Source: Albula goreensis
Taxonomy: Eukaryota; Chordata; Actinopteri; Albuliformes; Albulidae
DNA length: 64,000 nucleotides
Direction: 5' to 3'
Assembly (NCBI GenBank): GCA_022829145.1
Contig: CM040755.1
Location: 13,517,063 to 13,581,062 of the forward strand
In this document: positions 42,639 through 53,900 of the stretch, in pieces
Numbering within the stretch: position 1 is the stretch's first letter
Layout: the number at the start of each line of letters is the position of its first letter
Program-made: the position numbers and the translations under genes
The notes under the pieces: generated by a model
Told to the model about the DNA's origin: nothing
Database searches by the model: none
What the model saw: the letters and a program-made list of their open reading frames with translations, nothing else

Positions 42639-45600
42639 AATAATGACTAGCTCTGATCTCCAGGACCTTGATTTTTGTTACCATGTTTTTTCGCTGGTCA
42701 GAATTTGCTGATGAAAACAGTGAAGTAGTTGTACAGAATTATTCTGTAGATTCCTTGGTTCTTTTGTGATTTAACAGGTTAAATTGCCCAAGACGAAATA
42801 AAGATGTACAATTACCAAATAGTTTGGTGAAAGTCTGAGCTTGACTGTGTGGAAGTGGACAGTATTACATCATGGCATCAGCAGGTGAATTGAAATTAAT
42901 ATAGCATATATAGTTGAGACAGGTTGTATTATTGCTGATGAGTGTTTGGAAAAGACCAAGCTAAAGGAATTTTGTAAAAAGTGTATAAGCTGCCAAATGC
43001 AGTTTAATATTTCATAAACACCATCCAATGTCTTTTTCTTCCAATTAAGGGCACAAAAAAAATCACATAATATTTTAGTGGCAGTGTTTGTGCACCCATG
43101 ACTCACCATAGCCAGCCATTTCTAATCTCACAATACCATTACTGGTGACTGGGATGGGGATGGGGTCAAGGGACAGGTATAAGATGTGTTCTGATGTCTG
43201 GTGACCATACTGGAGCAAAATGGCTGCCGTGTATCACCTAGGTGGGTGATACACCTAGCTGCAATTTTAGGTAAGTTTCCGCCTTCGTTGCAAAGCACCT
43301 TCCACAAGCAACCCTTTCCCGCCAACTAGGGAGTGGTAAGCCGTAGGCATGTGACTCCTCTGATTCACATGACATCAAGTTGTCACTCTCCACACTGCAG
43401 ACACGCCATCTGTTACATACTGCCTGTGCCATCAGAGGATGACAGAGTCAACATATACAGCGTTTATACATCTTCAGGCTCTCGGCCCGCCAGAAGTGAC
43501 CTCTAGAGAGTGACGAAGCACATTGGCAGAAAGAGAGGAAGAGAGCTCAGTCATCCCAACAGGACCTCTTCCATCATCAGTAAACCCAGTCATTCCCTCA
43601 AAAAGGCTTCCATTAGCTCACAGCCTAAAATTTAGTTAAGGATTTCAGACACCAAGAGAATAAGCAAATGAACTATCACTTGCTTTTTATTATTCTTTTT
43701 AATTAATGTAAGGTTTTTCCTGAACTTACAAAAAGAATCAGTGGATTTATATGTGGTGAAATCACTCTACTTCACAAAATTATGTAAATTTTAATTAAAC
43801 CATCATCCTTGGTGAACAAAATAAAATGTTCAGTTTGAGACAGTTCAGCAGTACCTGCTACAAAGGAACAGTTTGTACTGAGAGTTTTTCCTCTTGAGTA
43901 GCCAGGGCATGGGAGGAGCATTCTCACAGTGATGTTGCCCTTCACTTCAGATACACTCACCTGCACTCTGTCACAGCTCATACCTCAAGGTATGATGGCA
44001 CATATATTTGAGAATCACACCTCAGGTCAATATTGTGCTGTCAGGCAGTGAGAGTAAGTGTACAAAGGCACTGGGCCCTGTCCAGATGTGTCTGTCTGTG
44101 GTGCAGATGGATGTTCGTGAGGTGGCAGCAATTTTGTAGTCCATGAACATTTTTATTCCTGTGCTTCTTTCCTGTTTTCTGATCGTTGATCTGAGGTATT
44201 GAAAAAATGATTGTTACATTTAGCAGATGTTTTTAATCAGAGTGACACACACAGTTGTACATTTCTCCAGCTGGTATTCACTGAACCAGTTTAGGTTAAG
44301 TAGCTAGGGTTGAACTAGGGTACAACAGCAGTGCCTTACGAGTGAATTGAGCTTGCCTGGGGTTACAGGCCTTGTTTCGTAGCCATTATACTACAAAGCT
44401 GTCTCTACAGTGATTCTGAAAATGTAGAACATCAAACAGGGAACACTTTACAGATCATCCTTTCATGCTAATTCCTCTGTCTTCTAGGTGGTACTTGCTG
44501 AAACTTGTGCTCGAAGTGAGCGCTACATTGGCACAGAGGGAGGTGGCATGGACCAGTCCATCTCATTCTTGGCAGAGGAAGGAACTGTATGTAGGCTTCT
44601 CTTCTACCAAAAGCACAATTGAAAAGTATGGCATAAGCATTGAAACGTCAAGACATGATCTTACTAATACACATTACAGCTTATTTGCATTTCAGCTGTA
44701 CATTGCAAAGATTTTTTTTCTTTTGCAAGACATTTCATGTTGATTTTTGATTGATTATGTGTTTTTCAGGCAAAGCTCATTGAATTCAACCCACTACGGG
44801 CAACGGACGTGAAGCTCCCAGACAATGCTGTCTTTGTCATTGCTAATTGCTGTGTTGAAATGAACAAGGCCGCTACATCTCATTTCAACATCAGGGTGGT
44901 GGAGTGCCGTATAGCCACGAAGGTACACCATATTCCTTTTGAAAAATCTGCTCTCAATTATGTCATTCAGCAAGGATGCCCTTTTCCTGCAGTTACCAAA
45001 CATGTCCGTGTGAGTGACATCGAAGCTGTTTGTAATTGAAAGGTTTAGGCAGAAGCCAGGCACAGTGCAGGTTTGTTAGGCTCAACCCGAGACTCTTGCA
45101 CGAAATCTTGTCTCTACCTCTTCCCCCCTCCAAGATCCTCTTTCTTAATGTCAGACTTGCTATGTGATATCCTATATTTGCTGCACTTTTGACCATAAGC
45201 ACTGGGTAAATGATTTTCAGACTCTTCAAGGTGGCCTGAATCTGTGCCAAACTCACAAATGAAAAGGGAAAACAAAGGTCTACCACCCTCTGTTCCCACT
45301 TAGTCCAAATGTAAGCTGATTATACAGGTTCTGAATATTTTATGTCACGCTTTTTCATGATAGATTCATATAATTCTTGCAGCCAGTATGAATGTGCATG
45401 TGCATGTGCCATTTACATGTTGTGTAAATGGCTATTTTATTTTTTACTTAAAAAATGATTACCTTTCCAATATAAGTATTTTTAAATGTCTGTTTTTGTC
45501 TTGATTGGTTAAAAACATGATAATTTATTTTCACGCTTTATTGCAATAAATTGTAACCACAGTGCAACTGTAATTTTTAAACCTATGCTATTTAGATGAG

Positions 45601-48600
45601 TTATTTTAATTTTTGTATTCTGGTGTGGTATATTATTAGTTTATAGCTATACCAGCTGTGCACATCAGTTATGTGCATGTTTTTTGTATTAGACACTTTA
45701 TTATGATATATTTTTTTTTACAGTTGTAGGCTTTTGTATTTCATATCACTTTGGAAACCCAGCAGTCAACAGCATGTCATTGGAACTCTGACTTTAAGGT
45801 GTTAATAAGGCTAACCTGGTACCAATATAATTATGCAGCTGTTGTTTGTCTTTGTACACTAATTCACATGCAACGGGTCATGGCGTTGCGTGCAATAGGC
45901 TGAGGTACTTTTAAGCCGCAACCAGATAGGTTGTTAGATCTATATTAATGTCTTGACCAAGGTAACCTGTCAGAGTCTCTCACAAAAAGCATACCATGTG
46001 CTCCTTTGTTTTCATCTAACAGCCTATGATTTTACACACGTGCCTAGCCCATGGCTGGAGCCAACTCTCATCATGTGTTCTGCATAAATTCACAAGGGTT
46101 AACATGTGCTATCGATTAACAAACCATAAGCAATCTTGCTAACATCTTTTTAAATGTGCTTAACATGTTAAATAGTCTATACAGAATGTACATCAATGTA
46201 CACAATGCATGAACCCTTTTTGACATTTTAAACCAATAAATTAAGCCTTATTTCTGGAAATTAATGGTGGTCAATAAACAGTTTTTATGTTTCTGTATTA
46301 ATAGTAGAAATAATAACAGGCTGTGACCACCCCAAATGAGAGAGCTAGTTGTGTGACTAGTTACTGCAGTATGGAGTTGATATGTAGATTTGTTTAAAGA
46401 CACAGAATTTGGCCAACAATATAGCACTGAGAGGAATTAATCTGTCTGTAGTGTTGTGTTCCTCTTCATTACAAGACATTAGTGTCACAACTCATCAGGA
46501 GTCAGCAGTTCTTGATGGTGTTTTTTCAGTCGTTGTGCAGAATTACAAAATTGTTTTTAAAATGAGAAAGCTTATGCAAGTCTGGCTATACACTTGGTGA
46601 GACATTGTTAGTTTGCAAAGTAAAATATTTCTCAGATACTCTGCTGCGTTGGGTTTTGGACATTTACACACTTCCTGAAACCAGCAAACAAATGGTGCAG
46701 AAGTTCTGAGGTTTCTTGAAACACACAGCGTTCCTGAAATGGTTGTGTTTGACAGGACAGAGCAGAATGTGCTGGAAATGTAAAACATTGGGTTGCAAAC
46801 AGGAGCATTTGTTACAGAGCAATGAGGTAAATGTAAATAAATGGAATGAAATTAGACCAAAAGCAACTGAATCTTCTTTCAGCTACTGGCCAAGAGCAAA
46901 GGCCTGGACTGGACTAGACTGCTGAAGCTGGGGGAGGTGCAGACAGAGCTGGAAGTCTCCCTGGAAGAGATGGTACAGATTGTGGAGGAGGTGCTACACC
47001 CTGAGCCCTACAGCAAGGAGGAAATTTGCCAGCATCTGGGGATCACACAGGACTGTCTGTGTAGTGACATCCTGACTCCTAACACACAGCATGGTGAGTG
47101 ACCTGCTCTCTCATGCCAGTCTGTTCATATGGATGTCAGATTGTAGAACTGTGTCTGCTCTGGTGTTCAAGGCAGCATTCTTACACAGTCTGTTTGATGG
47201 CACCACTCAGCTACAGGGATCTCTTAGCTGAAGTGTTCATAGTTTGTGACAATATCGTGAGAAATTTCAGAATGTCTTGAAGTTGCTTTTGTAACCAGTA
47301 ACCAATATTCTGTTTTTACTTGGAGATGTTTATGATAATTTGTTTCAGGTTGAATAAGTATTTCAGACCACATGTCCCGCCTCTCTGCCGGCAGTGGTCA
47401 TTTGCAGTGGAGACGTGATCACTGAAGAATGTTTAACAATAAAACAAAAAAAAAACATTTGTCCAATGGTATGCACTTCAAAAGAGAGTCACCTTCAGGG
47501 TTATGCCCTATGTAGCTTTCACTTTCAAGGTGTTACAGTAATACTGAGAGCAAGATTCCCGAGCTTTCTGCTGTAACAAGTCAATGTTTCCAGTGCAGTA
47601 TTGGACTGTAATTCAAGACAATCTACAGAGTCACCTTGGAGTGCCTAAGTTGAAACTGGACTGCAAGACCCTTACAGCATCCAAGGAGTCCTATTCAATA
47701 AATTATCGTACATGTATGTTGTAATCACGGCAAAAATAACCATAAATACAATCTGTAGGGTAAACCTTTAGCAGTAACCTTGTGGCGGCAAGATTTGATT
47801 AATGGCTGCATGAATGTGATCCACGCGAAAGGAAAATTTAGGAGCTTTGGCTGAGTGCAGCTAAGATCTTTGTATCAAGGCCCTGTATATTTAAGTATAC
47901 TTTCATCTTGCCTGTTTTTATCTAATGAAAAATGTTCCATGAAAACAATCAAACACAAAATATCCATCTTTATAACTGTTTAACTCAAACTTTTTTTACA
48001 CAAAACATCTCATAAGTCTCCTGTGAGGTAATAAGGTTTCATCCACAGGCTGTCAAACTGACAAAAGAGGCTGAATTAATACAAGATTATATTATTTTCC
48101 ATTTCAAACTTCCTGTCCTATTTAACATATTCTTTTAACCATCACTGTTACTACAGCACTTACGACAGTAACATAAAATTATGCCTTCCTCTCTCTCCCC
48201 CATAAGTAGCTTAATAAAACGAGTCCACAGAGTGCTATATATCTGCTGTTAATATGTAGTGTTTACTCCACAAATTAAACAGCTTTTAAACAGAAGAATC
48301 CCATTGCAACCAGAAATAAATTTTATCGTTAGTATATCGATCACTGGCAATCCTGAGTGACACAGTTGTGAGGTGGGTGTGTACAAGGCAAAAAAACTCA
48401 GAAAGGCCTAATTTGTGAAGGCAGTGAGCCAGCAGCTGGAGTCGTAGTCTGGCTGCTAATGTATAACGTGATGAGGGCAGCCCAATTCTGAAGTATTCTG
48501 AGGTGATCTGGCCAGTAAAGTCTCGCTCTACCAAAGGGTGGTCTGTGAATCAGTCCCAGTCTTGGCAGGACGTTTGCACCCAAATTGAAAACAGACGTGT

Positions 48601-51600
48601 TTTGAGTTCATTCTTTGAGTTACTACTGTTCAATTGTGATTTACAAGAGTGTGTGAGATATGGAAATCTCTCACGCAACTCCAGATATGCCTTGAGTGAA
48701 AGCACATTGTGGAGTGGGTCTGCTCTGTCCCTTTCGGGCCGAACGAGCCGCATACGCGTGCTACTCTTCCATTTGGTTTCAGCTGTTTACTCAAGTGTTC
48801 TGTCCCTTCATGTTGTCATCTTCCTTTAGTGGTGAGCAATGCCTGACTGTCATCCTAACTTTCAGTCTACTGGAATTTAATCCACTCTCTGGGGGCATTT
48901 GCATGTTTTTTTCCAAGTTTTTTCTGTTATTTTTATGTTTGAAACTTGGTTTAACAGGTAAATGAAAGGGAATAAGGAAAATAGTTTTGTTTTAACTTAG
49001 TGTCACACATTGACATGCAATGTTAAGGCTTATTGGTAAATGTATGCCACTTGCCCACTGAAGTTTGCTTGTTTGTTCGTCTGTTTTCAATGGATAGTAA
49101 AAATTGTGTCATTACCGGGTCATATAGACCCAAAAGTTAGATCCTTAACCTTAAACGTGTAATTTCTCTGATTAAAATTGTTGTGTTGTTTTTTTCACAT
49201 TGAGACTGCACAGTGCCTCATAGCTATAAAACAGAAAGGCCTGGGACGTAATTGATTACAAAAGCCATTTCCTTTACCCTGCAGCTATGCTTCTTGCGTG
49301 CATACACCTACACAAGCTTGATCTAACAGATCTGTTCACCCAAGCTGCCATGGCAACCCCCCCCCACCCCAACCAACAGCACCACCACCTGCTGCACATA
49401 TTCCACATGTTCAGTTCAAGTTATGTCTTCCCAGGTAGACCATTTCAAGGCTGAGAAATGTTTTAATGAAACAATTAAAGAGTTTAAACTCTGAAACCGA
49501 CATCAAGTGATCCCCCCCCCCCCCCCACCACCACCACCACCACCACCACCAACCTTCTCAGCTCGATGCCGTGTCAAAGATGAAGGCTGTCTCAGAGCTG
49601 AAAAGCAAGGGGCCCTGCAACACGCACACTCTCTCTCCATCTCTCACGCGGCCGCAGATATATCACCTTCATTTCAGTGGGGCTGACGGCTGCTTGGCAG
49701 TGGGGTTTGGGGTCGGCCCAGTGCTGTCAGGCAGACGGCTCTTTAAACTACAGTTATAAATAACTCTGGATCATGGGAGTTACATGGATATACGTGGTCA
49801 TGACTCACATGCTGGCGAACACATGGAGCTTGAATAAATATATGCAATATATTGTTCATAAATAAAAGCACACTGATAAACTACATACAGAGATATCAAA
49901 GATGTGATCCCTTATCTGATCAAAGGTAAAACATGAGTTGCATTTGGCCTAGCGTCCCATATTTGAGAGCTTTTTTGCTGTCTCAGGAAAAAAACTGCAC
50001 AACTGTACTTTGCTTGTCAGCTGCAATAGCTGTGAAACATCTACATAGTGTTTCTTCCTATGTGTAAAAATGGTATAAACCTAGTGCATTTAATTGCTCT
50101 GCTCTAATTGTAAAACTCTCCAAAAATTGTGCAGCATGTCTTGGTTTATTCATAGTAATTGCAGAGGGTGGCCAAGCTGTACATCCAGTCTAGGAATTAA
50201 TGTATTACCTTACATTAATGTGCTCATTGCCTGTTCAAATCTGTACTGAACCTGGGCCAGCTGTGGCATGGTTCCCACAGAGTGACACAGGACTATCTGT
50301 TGTCCTTCCTGGATTAGAGGGTCTCATTCAGCAGGGCAGCATCTCATCAGTCACTAGCATTTGCCTTTGACATTTCTATAGAGATTTATGCAGAGTTGTT
50401 TACAAAAGTACATGCATCAGGTCTGGGCTACAAGCAGAGATCATACCAAGAGTCACAGCGTATAGTGGTAGTCATTTCATCAACAAATAACACATCATTA
50501 AGTGCTATAGTAGGGAAATTGAGAGAAATTAGCATTAGAGTGTACTGATAAATGCCGATAACAAAATAAACATAGTTAATAGAGTTCAGTAGTAGAGTTC
50601 AGGGTGATTTGAGCCAAGATGCAATTTAAACAGCTATGTTTTCAGGCTGCAACAGGACAGACAGGGCTGTGACCAAATTTAGCCTTTTTCACTCATGCCT
50701 TGTTCTCTACATTGGAAAATCTATATAGAGCACTAAATAACAGCCAAAAGAAGATGATATCAAGCACTAAATATCATTATTCATCATCAGTCTGTGCCGT
50801 CTGACACATAAACAAGGATCAACACATGGCATCAGGAGTAACGCTCGGGCTGATTCATTCTAGCTAAAAAGTTATTGCAGTGGCGTTGTAGTCAAAACAT
50901 TAAAGACAATTTTTACAAAAAAAGTTTCTGTTATTGTTTTAGCTTGAGCCTATTTATCCAAGAAATCCGTGTGAAAAATAAGTTGGCTACATGGAAGGAA
51001 ACAGAACTGACATTAGCAAATGTCAACAGCTACAAATGTTCCTTAGCTGTGCTATCTAACAGAGCCTCAGTTGATCATTTGTCAAATAAAGGTTTTGCTC
51101 ATTTCAATATGACTATTTCGATTAAAGAGGAAAAAAAGGCATGAATGTAGTCATACTTCAGTCATACTGAACTTGAATTTGTTTGGCATAATGTACTGTC
51201 ATCTGTAATTGAGCTTTGTTGGGTCACCACTGCCCAGTGCCATCATGATACAGGAGGTGAGGATGCTTAGGGACCAGACAGTCTTGCCATGACTGATCTT
51301 ACATTTACATCAACATAGTATGCAGAGAAATAGACAATAGTTTCCAGTTTATTTTGCAATAATTTGAGTTGTGGACTGCTTTCTGAATTTTGGCTGAGAA
51401 CTATAACTACAAAATGACTGATACTCAAAATATTACACTCCATGAAACAGTGTGGGTGAATTTAGTCACTTCACTCTACTTTCCTGACTGTTGAAAGAAG
51501 CAAATTCCAGAAATGGGGAACAGAGTAGAGAGGAGTTGACTGAGGAGTGACTGAGACTAGGGACCTTTTCAGGAAGAGGTGATAAGGCACTTGGAGGATG

Positions 51601-53521
51601 TGGACCAAAGTAATGTGACACGAGTATACTGTTTGATTGTGAGTAAGAGGAAGCAGATACCATTTGTGCCCCAGCGGCAAGGACTATAGGCATATATAAA
51701 GGACAGAGCCCTGACCATTCACCTGAGAACAGTACTCAGCCAGGTATAATGCAAACCATTTGTGGGAATTGCTTGAGATGCCCAAATGCAGCAAACAGGT
51801 CAAAGAGACATCGCTCCAGTTGCACAGTCCTCCAAAGCAGTGGATTACAGATAGAAAAGGAACCATATTGGACGTACACAAGTGCTTGCCCTCTTGACTT
51901 GACACTGGATAGATGGGATGGAGCTGTATTTGTGATTGGGAATTGCAAATCTGGGACACAAAATGGGTAGCAGTGTGGGGAAAGGGTGCATGCAACATTT
52001 ATGAATGATGGACCGATCTCACAACTGTGCACTCTCTTCCACTGCAGTGACACAATTCAGGCTGTACCAACGTGCCAAGCACGTGTACAGCGAGGCAGGC
52101 CGAGTGCTGCAATTCAAGGGGGTGTGCGACAGGGCACCCAGCGGAGCCATCCAGGAGCTGGGAGAGCTGATGCAGCAGAGCCATGCAAGCTGCAGGGACC
52201 TGTATGAGTGCAGCTGCCCAGAATTGGATCAGCTGGTGGACACGTGCATGTAAGTCCACACCAACAGTGTCCATTCACTCCATTTCTACTCAAAAACAAA
52301 CACAGCAAGAGCACCGGCAGCCCGCTAATCAAAGTGCTGCCGGAAAAGTCCAGAAAGCAATTTATTTTGACGGGTCTTTTCCACCAGACTGTCTGAAAGT
52401 CTTTGCCGAGGGGAAAAATTTGGACAATCATGGAAACAATCTGACTGAGTGACTCAGGTCTGCGCTCATGAATAGAAGGAATAATATAGAAGATTGTAAT
52501 CAGGCAAACATTTAAATACCATTGTGATAAATTGTCATCATATTATCACTGAGGTGTACGTGATCCCTTCAAGCTGGTTTTAACAAAAAGCTCAGTTAAG
52601 AATTAAACGGGAAAAGTCTTTGTCCCAGAAGAAGTGCATAAATCTCTGTCCAAACAATGCAGTCATTTTTTCCATAATTTTGAAAAATGATTCAGAGAGC
52701 TTAACAGCATTCCAGAATCCACTCACCAATTCCAAAGTTTACTTGGCATACTGCTATTTCTCATAGGAAACAGTGATTTTCTGTAATTTGTGCCCCACAT
52801 ACTGATGTTAAAAGTCAGGTCTGTATTTAGGGTCATCTTAAGGTCATGACTATACTCAGATCTTTGTGTTATTTTTGGATGTGGCTTGTTGAAACAAAGC
52901 CTCTGCTAAGTATAGTAAACCAGCACTGGAGGCTAGAAGGTATACGAGCATACAGGAATACAAAACCCTTTGAATTTCAGCACAGAACTTGTGAAGCATC
53001 CTCCTCTTTCTGAAAGGAAAGGACCCATGTGTCTCTCATGTCTTGCTGAATGGCAATGAAATATTAGGCTGATCTTTGAATTAGTTTATTTAAGCATTAG
53101 AGCTTTTTTAACCTTTTTTCCAAAAGCCAACATGTAAGCCAAAAGTGCATTGCATTGGACTGCTACTCACCAAGCATTATGTACAGAATGTGTAGTGATC
53201 AGCAAGCCTATGCATTTGAAGTGTTCATTTTAGCCGAGTACCATGCAAGTATTTTAGCATTATATATTTGTCTCTCTCTCTCCTTGTCTCTCTGCTGGTC
53301 TGTCTCCCTCCAGACGGTCGGGTGCTGCCGGCTCTCGCTTGACTGGAGCAGGCTGGGGTGGTTGTGCTGTCTCTATGGTTCCCATTGAAAAGCTGGATTC
53401 CTTTCTCCTGAAAGTACGAGAATCGTATTACCGGCCCGATGCACGCCGGTCAGCTCTGGAGAAACAAAGTTTGTTTGTCACAAAGCCTGGTGGGGGAGCA
53501 TCTATTCTTTTTGAGGCTTAA
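30672..53521 (+). CDS. galk2: N-acetylgalactosamine kinase (GALK2; 10 coding exons, 455 aa)
   Basis: Complete gene. Exons: 30672-30715, 31050-31138, 31335-31458, 31655-31745, 33212-33358, 44488-44586, 44770-44922, 46883-47093, 52048-52249, 53314-53521. Sum 1368 nt, 455 aa (human 458 as I recall), with all phases consistent. GHMP-kinase family: ATP-dependent phosphorylation of N-acetylgalactosamine at C1 in the cytosol, with galactokinase activity at high galactose. Visible motifs are the galactokinase signature GRVNLIGEHIDY (residues 39-50), the ATP loop GLSSSSAL (140-147), the likely catalytic base Asp187 in [10 protein letters not shown], and GHMP motif 3 [10 protein letters not shown] (395-404). 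The C-terminus [12 protein letters not shown] is typical. Start context CAAAATGTC has A at -3. Introns 5 (11.1 kb) and 8 (5.0 kb) account for most of the gene's length. Confidence 0.97.
31050..31138 (+). CDS. galk2: galk2 exon 2 (residues 15-45)
   Basis: Acceptor TCCTTTTAG, donor TTAATAG|GTAATG. Encodes [20 protein letters not shown] and [10 protein letters not shown], the first half of the galactokinase signature. Confidence 0.95.
31335..31458 (+). CDS. galk2: galk2 exon 3 (residues 45-86)
   Basis: Acceptor TTCTTTTTAAG, donor TACAA|GTAAGA. Encodes [20 protein letters not shown], which completes the sugar-binding signature, then [20 protein letters not shown]. Confidence 0.96.
31655..31745 (+). 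CDS. galk2: galk2 exon 4 (residues 86-116)
   Basis: Acceptor CTGATTTGCAG, donor ATACAG|GTGAGA. Encodes [20 protein letters not shown] and [10 protein letters not shown]. The [10 protein letters not shown] end matches the human YFLCGLKGIQ. Confidence 0.95.
31746..33211. other. galk2 intron 4
   Basis: 1.5 kb between exons 4 and 5. No gene seen. The block 32310-32700 is more complex and GC-balanced than its AT-rich neighbours, but nothing identifiable is there. Confidence 0.7.
33212..33358 (+). CDS. galk2: galk2 exon 5 (residues 117-165), ATP-binding loop
   Basis: Acceptor TTCACCCCCAG, donor TCAAAG|GTAACA. Contains [20 protein letters not shown], the GHMP phosphate-binding loop. Confidence 0.97.
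42556..42640. repeat. (TA)n(CA)n(TA)n compound microsatellite
   Basis: About 46 bp of TA, 29 bp of CA, then a short TA run, with a T-rich left flank. Confidence 0.95.
43190..43330. repeat. Degenerate fish interspersed repeat with hairpin
   Basis: GGAGCAAAATGGCTGCCGTG followed by a TCACC...GGTGGGTGAT hairpin resembles a repeat common in fish genomes (AAAATGGCTGCCGTCGCATC...GGTGGATGCT) as I recall it. Exact ends were not determined. Confidence 0.4.
44215..44400 (+). repeat. Degenerate teleost interspersed repeat
   Basis: The pieces ACATTTAGCAGATG, AATCAGAGTGACACACA, GGTACAACAGCAGTGCCTTA and AGCCATTATACTACA match, in order, a very common fish repeat (CATTTAGCAGACGCTTTTAT...GGGTACAGCAGCAGTGCC...ACCACTATGCTAC) as I recall it. 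It lies just upstream of exon 6. Confidence 0.55.
44488..44586 (+). CDS. galk2: galk2 exon 6 (residues 166-198), catalytic Asp
   Basis: Acceptor TCTGTCTTCTAG, donor GGAACT|GTATGT. Encodes [20 protein letters not shown] followed by [13 protein letters not shown]. Asp187 is the expected catalytic base. Confidence 0.96.
44770..44922 (+). CDS. galk2: galk2 exon 7 (residues 199-249)
   Basis: Acceptor GTTTTTCAG, donor ACGAAG|GTACAC. Encodes [20 protein letters not shown] and the conserved [20 protein letters not shown]. Confidence 0.96.
46883..47093 (+). CDS. galk2: galk2 exon 8 (residues 250-320)
   Basis: Acceptor CTTCTTTCAG, donor CAGCATG|GTGAGT. Encodes [20 protein letters not shown], a helical insert, and [17 protein letters not shown]. 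The least conserved part of the protein. It ends in phase 1. Confidence 0.93.
47094..52047. other. galk2 intron 8 (5.0 kb)
   Basis: No gene recognised. Contains two C-rich tracts at 49357-49370 and 49512-49554 (see separate entry). Confidence 0.7.
49512..49554. repeat. C15 tract followed by (ACC)n
   Basis: 15 consecutive C, then about nine ACC units. The minus strand is G-rich (GGT repeats plus a G15 run). A second C9ACCCC tract lies at 49357-49370. Confidence 0.92.
52048..52249 (+). CDS. galk2: galk2 exon 9 (residues 320-387)
   Basis: Acceptor CTTCCACTGCAG, donor TGCAT|GTAAGT. Encodes [40 protein letters not shown] and [10 protein letters not shown]. It ends in phase 2. Confidence 0.96.
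53314..53521 (+). CDS. galk2: galk2 exon 10, terminal (residues 387-455, stop TAA)
   Basis: Acceptor GTCTCCCTCCAG. Encodes [20 protein letters not shown] (GHMP motif 3) and [20 protein letters not shown], ending EA then TAA at 53519-53521. Confidence 0.97.
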
Positions 53522-53900
53522 CAGCATCAGTGGGAGCAATATAACAAGATCCTTTTGTTAATGATTAATATGATGACTTCCTCACCCTCTGGTGTGTAAT
53601 AATGTTGTGGAAACCTTAATGATTTGATAGCCTGCATTTAAGTACTGGAGAGTCATGGTGATTATATGTGAGAAACTTTTTTGGTTTTTCCAAACATTCT
53701 CTCTTGTTATTGTTGCAACAATCATCATTCCAATGTGTTTTAAGGTGTAATGACTAATGACATTTATTTTTATGCTTCTTTATCAGAAATATTATTTGTG
53801 CAAGTATATCTTGGGAATAATTATCCGTCATAACTAACTATTTTCTCTTTGGAGACAGAAATTAAATGACTGAAGTTTTATTGAAATTTCTCTTCTGCTT
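53522..53900 (+). terminator. galk2: galk2 3'UTR with likely poly(A) signal
   Basis: ATTAAA at 53861-53866, about 340 nt after the stop, followed by a T-rich stretch (TTTTATTGAAATTTCTCTTC). This is the first plausible signal seen. A later one cannot be excluded. Confidence 0.55.

Larger units (their letters stand above)
33359..44487. other. galk2 intron 5 (11.1 kb)
   Basis: Largest intron. It contains an A run (39201-39224), a (TA)n(CA)n compound microsatellite (42556-42640), two degenerate fish interspersed repeats (about 43190-43330 and 44215-44400), a short ORF with good Kozak context (34525-34719), and complex blocks near 34500-34920 and 41870-42360 that could be conserved non-coding elements. 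No exon of a known gene is recognised. Confidence 0.7.

Noticed and set aside
51684-52431. Several 90-105 aa minus-strand ORFs around galk2 exon 9
   Set aside because: Antisense of, or overlapping, a real galk2 exon on the plus strand, with no conserved motif.
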